From an uncultured Rhizobiaceae group bacterium (lineage in GTDB: Bacteria; Pseudomonadota; Alphaproteobacteria; Rhizobiales; Rhizobiaceae), in assembly GCA_938030645.1 (NCBI GenBank), contig CALHHQ010000300.1, positions 1 through 5,865 of the forward strand: DNA of 5,865 nucleotides, read 5' to 3'. Of this stretch, positions 1 to 5,865 are shown one piece after another. The position numbers and the translations under genes are program-made. The notes beneath the pieces were generated by a model that was not told the origin of the DNA, ran no database searches, and was given only the letters and a program-made list of their open reading frames with translations. The first letter of the stretch is position 1, and the number at the start of each line of letters is the position of its first letter.

Positions 1-2401
1 CGAACATCTCACGATTTCAAACCTTCCAAAAGCGAAGAGTTTTTCTGTCGAAATCGAAACTGAGTTGTCACCAGTCACAAATACGAAACTGATGGGGCTG
101 TACCAAAGCAACGGCATTTATTGCACCCAATGTGAAGCGGAAGGCTTTCGCCGCATCACGTATTTCCTCGATCGACCGGACGTTCTCGCGACTTACACTG
201 TGCGCCTTGAAGGCGATCGCGACAGCTGCCCGGTTTTGCTGAGCAACGGCAATCCCGGCAAAAAAGGAAAACTGAAGAACAACAGACACTTTGCAATCTG
301 GCACGACCCACACCCCAAGCCTTGTTACCTCTTTGCCATGGTTGCAGGCGATTTGGACGTTTATTCTGACAAGTTCAAAACAGCGTCAAACCGCAAAGTT
401 GATCTCAACATCTATGTTGAAAAAGGCAAAGCCGACATGGCCCATTTCGCGATGGATGCGTTGAAACGGTCCATGGTTTGGGACGAAGACAAATACGGTT
501 GCGAATACGATTTGGACGTTTTCAACATCGTCGCGGTTTCCGACTTCAACATGGGTGCCATGGAAAACAAGGGACTGAACGTTTTCAACGACAAATACGT
601 CCTGGCCAATCCAGAAGTGGCAACTGACACCGACTACATGCACATCGAAGCGATTATCGCCCATGAGTATTTTCACAACTGGTCTGGCAATCGCATCACC
701 TGTCGCGATTGGTTTCAGCTCTGTTTGAAAGAAGGTCTCACGGTTTACCGCGACCAAGAGTTCTCCGCAGACACTCGCTCACGCGGTGTTCAACGTATTC
801 AACAGGTTCGTATATTGAAAGCTGGTCAGTTTCCTGAAGATTCAGGACCGTTAGCGCACCCTGTTCGCCCTGCGGAATACAAAGAAATCAACAATTTCTA
901 CACAGCGACCGTTTATCAAAAAGGCGCCGAACTTGTTCGCATGTTGGCAACATTGGTTGGACCCAAAACATATAGAAAAGCCACGGACCTGTATTTCAAA
1001 CGCCATGACGGGGAAGCGGCTGTGGTCGAGAATTTTCTCAAATGTTTTGAGGATGCAAGCGGGCTTGATCTCTCACAGTTTGCAATTTGGTATGCTCAAG
1101 CAGGCACTCCGACCGTCACGATTGCGGACAGCTACGACAAGGACAAGAAGCGATACACTTTGGAATTGTCGCAAAAACTGGACCCAACATCAGGACAGAG
1201 TAAAAAGCGCGCGGTTCCTATACCCATCAAATTTGGTCTCCTGGCCAAAAAGGGTGGCGAATTGGAATATTCGTCAAAGAGCACGGCAGTGCAAGATGAT
1301 GTGATCGTACTGAACAAGTCACGACAAAAAATCGTATTGGATCAAGTCGATGAAAAGCCGGTCCCTTCTTTCCTGCGAAACTTCTCAGCGCCCGTAAATA
1401 TTGAGTTCAAGGAAAGCAATTCAGCATTGTTGCATCGCGCCACTTTTGACACTGACCCATACAATCGCTGGCAGGCGCTTAATCTCTACGCAACAAAAAT
1501 GCTGGTGAAGGGTGCCAAATCGAAGGCTGGAAAAACCAACTCATGGCTGGATGAGAAGTTCATCAGTGCGGTCAAGGACAGTGTGTTTGATGAAAGTTTG
1601 GAACCCGAATTCCGCGCTCAAGTTGCCTCAGTTCCTTCTGTTCAAGATATTGCCCGAGAGATCGGCAAGAACGTCAATCCTGACGCGATTGCAAAGGCAC
1701 GCAATGCTTTGACCAAAGCACTCGGCAAAGCACTCGGGACTGATGGTTTGGATCTGGCGAAAAACCTCGCAAATCGCCAAACAGATGTGAACGAACTTGA
1801 AGCCGCCGGATTGCGCGCCTTGAAAAACGCCATCCTGTCGCTTCTGGTGCTGGCAAAAGTTGATGGCGCATTAGCTTCGGTCGAAAAGCAATTCCGCTCC
1901 AGTAAAAACATGACAGACAGTCTGGCTGCGCTCAGCACGATTTCAAACGGCCAGAACGACAAGTCAAAAACCGAAGCAGCGCTCAAGCGTTTTTACAACA
2001 AGTTCAGAAACAACCCTCTGGTCGTCGACAAGTGGTTCTCATTGCAAGCTGGAATTGCTGACAGTGGCGCGCTTTCGCGAGTGAAAATTCTAACCAAACA
2101 TGCGGACTACACGTTGGAAAACCCAAACAGGGCACGCGCATTGTTGGCACCTTTTGCTGCCGCAAACTATACAGCTTTTCATAAAGCCAATGGACAGGGA
2201 TATGCCTATTACGCCAAGCAAATATTGGCACTTGATCAACGTAATCCTCAAATTGCAGCCCGCCTCCTCACCTTGATGAACAACTGGCGCATGTTTGACG
2301 CGCCGCGCCGAAAAATGGCGCTGAAAGCGTTGAAGGTGATTGCCACGACCAAAGGCTTGTCGCGCGATACGCAAGAAATTGTGGATCGAATGATTCAATA
2401 G
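1..2401 (+). CDS. pepN: Aminopeptidase N (M1 family zinc metallopeptidase), 5'-truncated by window edge
   Basis: PepN removes N-terminal residues from peptides in the cytoplasm, in late protein turnover. The frame is open from base 2 to the TAG at 2399-2401 (799 codons). The gene enters from the left: its first codons in the window (EHLTISNLPKAK) continue into the conserved LYQSNGIYCTQCEAEGF block, so the TTG at 65 is not the start. Against the ~870-residue E. coli protein about 75 N-terminal residues are missing. Visible catalytic parts, numbered from codon 65: substrate-binding exopeptidase motif GAMEN at 164-168 (bases 554-568); zinc motif HEYFH at 200-204 (662-676); third zinc ligand Glu223 in LKEG (731-733); catalytic Tyr284 in TVYQKGAE (914-916). 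Their spacing matches E. coli H297/E320/Y381. The rest fits the beta-sandwich and helical C-terminal domains of PepN, with no frameshift or missing key residue. Family assignment is very secure; nothing about its own regulation is visible here. Confidence 0.97.
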   Translation, partial: EHLTISNLPKAKSFSVEIETELSPVTNTKLMGLYQSNGIYCTQCEAEGFRRITYFLDRPDVLATYTVRLEGDRDSCPVLLSNGNPGKKGKLKNNRHFAIWHDPHPKPCYLFAMVAGDLDVYSDKFKTASNRKVDLNIYVEKGKADMAHFAMDALKRSMVWDEDKYGCEYDLDVFNIVAVSDFNMGAMENKGLNVFNDKYVLANPEVATDTDYMHIEAIIAHEYFHNWSGNRITCRDWFQLCLKEGLTVYRDQEFSADTRSRGVQRIQQVRILKAGQFPEDSGPLAHPVRPAEYKEINNFYTATVYQKGAELVRMLATLVGPKTYRKATDLYFKRHDGEAAVVENFLKCFEDASGLDLSQFAIWYAQAGTPTVTIADSYDKDKKRYTLELSQKLDPTSGQSKKRAVPIPIKFGLLAKKGGELEYSSKSTAVQDDVIVLNKSRQKIVLDQVDEKPVPSFLRNFSAPVNIEFKESNSALLHRATFDTDPYNRWQALNLYATKMLVKGAKSKAGKTNSWLDEKFISAVKDSVFDESLEPEFRAQVASVPSVQDIAREIGKNVNPDAIAKARNALTKALGKALGTDGLDLAKNLANRQTDVNELEAAGLRALKNAILSLLVLAKVDGALASVEKQFRSSKNMTDSLAALSTISNGQNDKSKTEAALKRFYNKFRNNPLVVDKWFSLQAGIADSGALSRVKILTKHADYTLENPNRARALLAPFAAANYTAFHKANGQGYAYYAKQILALDQRNPQIAARLLTLMNNWRMFDAPRRKMALKALKVIATTKGLSRDTQEIVDRMIQ

Positions 2402-2408
2402 GAATCAT
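2390..2408. repeat. Perfect 7-bp inverted repeat across the pepN stop codon
   Basis: The arms ATGATTC (2390-2396) and GAATCAT (2402-2408) are exact reverse complements around a 5-base centre, AATAG, that contains the TAG stop. Each arm holds one GANTC site. No T-run follows, so it is not a standard intrinsic terminator. It could be a weak mRNA 3'-end hairpin, a protein-binding dyad, or chance helped by the GANTC enrichment. The repeat is certain; any function is inferred. Confidence 0.5.
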
Positions 2409-2414
2409 GACTCG

Positions 2415-2434
2415 CAATAATTACTCAATTATTG
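2415..2434. repeat. Perfect 8-bp AT-rich inverted repeat (operator-like)
   Basis: The arms CAATAATT (2415-2422) and AATTATTG (2427-2434) are exact reverse complements around the 4-base centre ACTC. Seven of the eight pairs are A-T, so an RNA hairpin would be weak, and no T-run follows. A short symmetric dyad of this kind resembles the binding site of a dimeric regulator more than a terminator. It starts six bases after the previous dyad and lies about 120 bases upstream of the kinase start. No regulator can be named. Confidence 0.4.
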
Positions 2435-2469
2435 GGTGGACAAGCCGATTCGCATGGATTCAAATGACA

Positions 2470-2535
2470 GTGATTCGCGAAGCGGCTCCTTGTAGGGGGT
2501 AGAGCCGTTTATCAAAGCGAATCGCGTGTGTTTTA
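2470..2535 (+). terminator. Nested hairpin followed by a T-rich stretch: possible pepN terminator or kinase leader structure
   Basis: The outer stem pairs GATTCGC (2472-2478) with GCGAATC (2517-2523), extended by a T-G and a G-C pair (2471/2524, 2470/2525). The inner stem pairs 2480-2488 with 2502-2510 (core CGGCTC/GAGCCG, one G-U) around a 13-base loop. The stems are joined by one base on the left and six on the right. The T-rich TGTGTTTT (2527-2534) follows directly, as in an imperfect intrinsic terminator. It could end pepN transcription 134 bases past its stop, but it ends only ~17 bases before the kinase ATG. It may therefore instead act on kinase mRNA, or be partly a by-product of the repeated GATTCGC sequence. 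Confidence 0.35.
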
Positions 2536-2542
2536 TCATTGC

Positions 2543-2546
2543 GAGG
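2543..2546 (+). promoter_or_regulatory. Ribosome binding site of the histidine kinase gene
   Basis: GAGG sits five bases upstream of the ATG at 2552, a normal Shine-Dalgarno position. It supports this start, which is also the only ATG/Met in the frame before the first membrane segment (next Met is residue 73, inside that segment). Confidence 0.6.
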
Positions 2547-2551
2547 CATAA

Positions 2552-4957
2552 ATGGACCATGCTGGCACCCCATCGGTGCGCGGCAGGTGGATCGATTCCG
2601 TCAAACGGAAACTTGTCGACCTGAACCGGGCGAAGCGCCAAGAGACCCTTTTTGAAGGTCCCTTGCCGCAGTCCAAAATCTTCGCCGCCCCAGGTTGGGG
2701 GCGGATTTTAAAATCGGAAAAAATTCTGCGCAGGCTTATACCCCTGCTCATTCTCGCATTGCTGATCATGGTGGCAGCTTCGCGCACCGTTGGCATGTTG
2801 AATTCATCCCAGAGCATTCAAAAGTCTGCAAAGTCGGAAATCGCACTAACGTCTGAATTGGCAGGATTGTATTTGTCGGCAAATCCATCGCTTCAATCAG
2901 CTCTGGCCAGTCCGACGCTCGCTGAAGTTTTCCTGAAAGACGCCCTTCCAAAGCAATTCAAAAACACAAATCGTCTGGCCTTTTTGCTAAACGCGAATGG
3001 CAAAGTTATCGCACATGAACCGAAAACCGTAGATTTTGACGGTGTTCAATTGAGTCGTCTCACAGCAGGAAATCCGTTGATTGGCAGCTTTGCGACAAAC
3101 GCCGATGTTCAGAGCTTTATGTTCGACGGCAAAGCCGCTGCGTTCGGCCAATTCCGCACAGTTCAAAACCTAGATGGAGAACGCATTGGCGGACTGTTGA
3201 TCGTCCAAACTGAAAAATCAATTTTCGGGACATGGAACAGCACAATGACTGTCGATATCGTCATGTTCCTTGCCATGAGCACGGTGATGCTGGTGATTTT
3301 GTTCGTCTACTTCTCCCAAGGTGCGCGTGCACGGGATGCTGATGAACTGTTCATGGAAACCAATGCTCGTTTTGACACTGCGCTTGCGCGCGGGCATTGT
3401 GGTCTGTGGGATTGGGACCTTTCGCGCGGGCGTATTGTTTGGTCTCGGTCTATGTTTCAAATGCTAGGCATGGAACCTTCCAACCGTGTTTTGGGTTTCG
3501 GCGAACTATCTGGGCTGCTGCACGGTGATGATGCGGATTTAATGACACTGGCCAACAGCGCATTCCTTTCCGAAAGCAAACAGATCGATCACAGCTTTCG
3601 CATTATGCATTCCAATGGAACATGGGTCTGGTTGAGGATTCGCGCAGAACTCGTTCGCTACAAGGGCACAGACCCACATCTCATCGGCATCGCTGTTGAT
3701 ATTACCGAACAAGAAGCCATCAAACAGCAATCCAGAGCCGCAGACATTCGTCTGCGTGATGCCATTGAGAATATCTCGGAAGCGTTCGTTCTCTGGGATT
3801 CAAAAAAACGTTTGGTGATGTGTAACAGCAAGTACCAACAACTCTACAACTTGCCGGCTAGCGCAGTGGTTCCAAAAACAGACTACGATGTGGTTATGCA
3901 GCAAAGCAAAAAACCAAAGATCAAAACCCAAGTGGCTTTTGACAACGGTTTTGAAAATGGTTCCAAGACTTTTGAAGCGCAGGTTGAGGACGGCAAATGG
4001 CTGCAAATCAACGAACGTCGCACACAAGATGGCGGCTTTGTTTCGGTGGGTACGGACATCACACAGATTAAGCGCAACGAGTCCAAACTTGTTGAGTCCG
4101 AACGCAAACATATGACGACGATTGCGGACCTTCGAACTTCGCAAAGACAGCTTGAATATCAAGCACAACAGTTGGTGGAACTCGCGGACGATCTCAGCGA
4201 ACAAAAAGACAAGGCTGAAGCTGGCAACCGAAGCAAATCTGAGTTCCTTGCAAATATCTCTCACGAACTCCGCACGCCGTTGAACGCCATCATCGGTTTC
4301 TCCGACATCATGCGCTCAAACATGTTCGGGCCTCTGGGCTCTGAAAAATACGATGAGTACGCAGAAGACATTCATGACTCCGGCAACTTTTTGCTTGGTG
4401 TGATCAATGATGTTCTCGACATGTCGAAGATTGAAGCTGGTCGATTTGATCTCAATCTCGAACAAGTGCCGCTTCACACTTTGCTGGATGAAACGTTGCG
4501 GATCATTCACGTACAGGCGGAGAAAGCAGAACTTTCTGTCAGTCAAAAAATGCCGGAAGACCTAACCATCGAAGCGGACCGACGTGCCGTAAAACAAATC
4601 CTTTTGAACCTGCTGTCCAATGCAGTGAAATTCACTGGCAAAGGTGGCAAGATCGAAGTGACCGCCAAAAAATCCAAACAGTGCGTGAACATCGTGATTT
4701 CTGACAACGGAATTGGAATCTCTAAAACGGCTCTGGAACGCCTCGGTCAACCGTTCGAACAAGTTCAAGATCAGTTCACTAAAGATCACAAAGGCAGCGG
4801 ACTGGGCTTAGCAATTGCGCGTTCTCTGTCCATTCTCCACGGCGGTTCGTTGGATATCCGTTCTGAGGAAGGTGAAGGCACAACCGTTGCTGTTCGTTTG
4901 CCGATTGAGTGTGAGGTTGCCCGTCCTCAGGTTAGCGAAGAAGAACTTGCGGCTTAA
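2552..4957 (+). CDS. Membrane-bound sensor histidine kinase with two PAS domains, PleC/DivJ-like catalytic core
   Basis: An 801-residue inner-membrane kinase that should autophosphorylate on His and pass phosphate to a separate response regulator. Order: basic cytoplasmic tail (1-60); TM1 about 62-80; ~150-residue extracytoplasmic sensor region with a PAS-like LAFLLNANGKVIAHEP stretch; TM2 about 234-255; PAS 1 about 270-388 (ends DITEQEA); PAS 2 of the PAS_7 type about 400-508 (ends TDITQIK); coiled coil about 508-560; HisKA with His571 in SHELRTPLNAI; HATPase_c about 675-790 with N box NLLSNAVKF (Asn690), G1 DNGIGI (718-723) and G2 GSGLGLA (748-754). All kinase motifs are intact, and there is no receiver domain. 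The core (SHELRTPLNAIIGFS, MFGPLG, INDVLDMSKIEAGR, PFEQVQDQFTK) resembles alphaproteobacterial PleC/DivJ kinases, which act on DivK and PleD in cell-cycle control. No response regulator is adjacent, so the partner is unknown. The kinase call is secure; the PleC-like role is inferred. The stop overlaps that of convergent glnE. Confidence 0.95.
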   Translation: MDHAGTPSVRGRWIDSVKRKLVDLNRAKRQETLFEGPLPQSKIFAAPGWGRILKSEKILRRLIPLLILALLIMVAASRTVGMLNSSQSIQKSAKSEIALTSELAGLYLSANPSLQSALASPTLAEVFLKDALPKQFKNTNRLAFLLNANGKVIAHEPKTVDFDGVQLSRLTAGNPLIGSFATNADVQSFMFDGKAAAFGQFRTVQNLDGERIGGLLIVQTEKSIFGTWNSTMTVDIVMFLAMSTVMLVILFVYFSQGARARDADELFMETNARFDTALARGHCGLWDWDLSRGRIVWSRSMFQMLGMEPSNRVLGFGELSGLLHGDDADLMTLANSAFLSESKQIDHSFRIMHSNGTWVWLRIRAELVRYKGTDPHLIGIAVDITEQEAIKQQSRAADIRLRDAIENISEAFVLWDSKKRLVMCNSKYQQLYNLPASAVVPKTDYDVVMQQSKKPKIKTQVAFDNGFENGSKTFEAQVEDGKWLQINERRTQDGGFVSVGTDITQIKRNESKLVESERKHMTTIADLRTSQRQLEYQAQQLVELADDLSEQKDKAEAGNRSKSEFLANISHELRTPLNAIIGFSDIMRSNMFGPLGSEKYDEYAEDIHDSGNFLLGVINDVLDMSKIEAGRFDLNLEQVPLHTLLDETLRIIHVQAEKAELSVSQKMPEDLTIEADRRAVKQILLNLLSNAVKFTGKGGKIEVTAKKSKQCVNIVISDNGIGISKTALERLGQPFEQVQDQFTKDHKGSGLGLAIARSLSILHGGSLDIRSEEGEGTTVAVRLPIECEVARPQVSEEELAA

Positions 4958-5865
4958 GTCAAAAGACTGGCTTTCGGATCAAGAGTGCTCAAGAAACCTT
5001 GTCGCACTTCACTTTGCAACTTTGCCAAATGCACCTCAACGGTTTTCATATTCGGTAGATCTGTTTGACGTGAAATCAGCTGTTCCAGTCCTTTGGGAAA
5101 GTCTTCGGGTTTAGCAACTCCAGCCAAACACAAACGTATCAACTGTAAAATGGCGGAATATTCGCGATAGGTTTTTTCGGGCTCAAACTGATTTTTGAGA
5201 ACTACGGCTTTTTGCAGTGCCGACAAGGCATCAACCGTGCGGCTGCCCAAAGCGCCAAGACCTGAGAGAACGACCCATTGCGCCAAGAATTCAAGGTCTA
5301 TCAATCCGCCTTCGACCAGTTTGATGTCCCATACCGAAGACCCTGCCCGCTCTTCATCCATGAGCCTTCGCATCTCCAGAATATCAGCTCGGAAATCTGC
5401 TTTCTTACTTCTCAACTCAATCAAGCTCTCGATAGATTCCATCACGCGCTCAGAAAAAGGTTGATCGCCAGCCACCGCTCTCGCACGGGTGAGCGTCATG
5501 AGTTCCCATGTCCAGGAACTTTCTTGATGATATTTCTCGAACGCCATGAGACTTGTGGCGATTGGACCTGCTGCACCGTGGGGGCGCAAGCGCAGGTCTA
5601 ACTCATAGATAATACCTTCAGCAGTTGGTGCACTGAAGGCGGATATCAAACGTTTGGTTAAACGGCCAAAATAGTCTGAAGCTTGGAGCGAACGCTCACC
5701 ATCAGACATATCTGCACTATCGTCATATTCATACAAGAACAGAATATCCAAATCGGAACTTGCCGTGAGTTCACAGGTTCCAAAATTTCCCAACGCGATT
5801 ATGCTGTGAGAGGCAGATTGAACAACACCGTGTTGGGTTTTGAATGATGACCAAACCCAGTCGAA
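4954..5865 (-). CDS. glnE: Bifunctional glutamine synthetase adenylyltransferase/deadenylylase (GlnE), C-terminal part; 5' end off window
   Basis: GlnE attaches AMP to, and removes it from, glutamine synthetase in the cytoplasm, under PII control, tuning nitrogen assimilation. The window holds the last ~303 residues, which form the C-terminal adenylyltransferase half. The frame stays open to base 5865, so the TTG at 5793 is internal; codons upstream of it read SASHSIIA and join the nucleotidyltransferase motif. Visible: catalytic SDLDILFLY with both aspartates (codons 5752-5754 and 5746-5748); the third carboxylate in YELDLRLRPHG (Asp, 5596-5598); conserved SSWTWELMTLTRARAVAGD; WDIKLVEGGLIDLEFLAQ; and the C-terminal helical domain. 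The family usually has ~950 residues, so about two thirds lie beyond the edge. One oddity: the glycine-rich strand before SDLD, usually GKLGGxE in the family, reads GNFGTCE. The gene converges on the kinase with a four-base overlap at the stops. The order or promoter of the missing 5' part cannot be judged. Confidence 0.95.
   Translation of the reverse strand, partial: FDWVWSSFKTQHGVVQSASHSIIALGNFGTCELTASSDLDILFLYEYDDSADMSDGERSLQASDYFGRLTKRLISAFSAPTAEGIIYELDLRLRPHGAAGPIATSLMAFEKYHQESSWTWELMTLTRARAVAGDQPFSERVMESIESLIELRSKKADFRADILEMRRLMDEERAGSSVWDIKLVEGGLIDLEFLAQWVVLSGLGALGSRTVDALSALQKAVVLKNQFEPEKTYREYSAILQLIRLCLAGVAKPEDFPKGLEQLISRQTDLPNMKTVEVHLAKLQSEVRQGFLSTLDPKASLLT

Larger units (their letters stand above)
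2392..2598. promoter_or_regulatory. GANTC cluster (putative CcrM methylation / GcrA control region) upstream of the histidine kinase
   Basis: GANTC occurs at 2392, 2402, 2409, 2447, 2457, 2472, 2519 and 2594: eight sites in 207 bases. A manual scan of the remaining ~5660 bases found eight more (839, 3637, 3797, 4079, 4094, 4376, 4716, 5435). In alphaproteobacteria the methyltransferase CcrM modifies the A of GANTC, and the sigma-70 cofactor GcrA acts at a subset of methylated promoters. The cluster covers the whole 150-base gap in front of the kinase gene and extends slightly into both neighbours. I infer that the kinase promoter lies here and responds to methylation state. I could not pick out convincing -35 and -10 hexamers. 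The site counts are seen directly; the regulatory role is inferred. Confidence 0.5.

Noticed and set aside
65..67. TTG as start codon of pepN
   Set aside because: The frame is open upstream to the window edge and encodes residues continuous with the PepN N-terminal domain. The gene simply begins off the left edge.
2534..2539. TATCAT as a -10 box for the kinase gene
   Set aside because: It is one mismatch from TATAAT, but transcription would begin near 2546, at the ribosome binding site, leaving a leader of about six bases. No good -35 hexamer lies 16-18 bases upstream.
2565..2579. Small hairpin GCACC/GGTGC just after the kinase start codon
   Set aside because: A 5-bp stem with a 5-base loop inside coding sequence is common by chance and does not cover the ribosome binding site or the ATG.
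2429..2817. Minus-strand open frames (2429-2641 and 2536-2817) covering the gap before the kinase gene
   Set aside because: They overlap the start of the kinase gene antisense, show no family resemblance, and their composition follows the sense strand. I see no small gene in the 150-base gap.
3800..4264. 154-codon minus-strand open frame inside the kinase gene, and similar long antisense frames at 386-757 and 1642-1986
   Set aside because: They lie opposite well-conserved coding sequence, have no recognisable domains and no clear ribosome binding site, and are expected shadows of the real genes.
5791..5793. TTG (minus strand) as start codon of glnE
   Set aside because: It falls in the middle of the nucleotidyltransferase motif. 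The frame stays open for 24 more codons to the window end with family-like sequence.

Overview
The window looks like chromosomal DNA of an alphaproteobacterium with a fairly balanced base composition. The evidence is an alphaproteobacterial-style GlnE C-terminus, a PAS-rich histidine kinase whose catalytic core resembles the PleC/DivJ cell-cycle kinases, and a dense cluster of GANTC sites, the target of the methyltransferase CcrM that is typical of this class. The order or genus cannot be set from the sequence alone.

Layout: (1) bases 1-2401, plus strand, carry the 3' nine-tenths of pepN (aminopeptidase N, M1 zinc metallopeptidase); its first ~75 codons lie off the left edge. (2) Bases 2402-2551 are a 150-base gap that is unusually structured. 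It holds two compact dyads (the first straddles the pepN stop codon), a longer nested hairpin followed by a T-rich stretch, and six GANTC sites; two more flank it just inside the genes. (3) Bases 2552-4957, plus strand, encode a complete 801-residue membrane sensor histidine kinase: TM - extracytoplasmic sensor - TM - PAS - PAS - coiled coil - HisKA - HATPase_c, with no receiver domain. (4) Bases 4954-5865, minus strand, carry the 3' end of glnE, the C-terminal adenylyltransferase half of the glutamine synthetase regulator; its 5' part lies off the right edge. The kinase and glnE converge and their stop codons overlap on one TTAA palindrome, so nothing separates them.

The three genes are conserved housekeeping or regulatory genes and show no sign of being one pathway: peptide turnover, signal transduction and nitrogen regulation. 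No mobile element, CRISPR array, tRNA, rRNA or phage gene is visible, and I see no evidence for a novel multi-gene system. The most interesting part is the control region in front of the kinase gene. By manual count it has 8 GANTC sites in 207 bases (2392-2598), against 8 in the other ~5660 bases. This suggests methylation-dependent (CcrM/GcrA) cell-cycle control of the kinase, which is inferred and untested.
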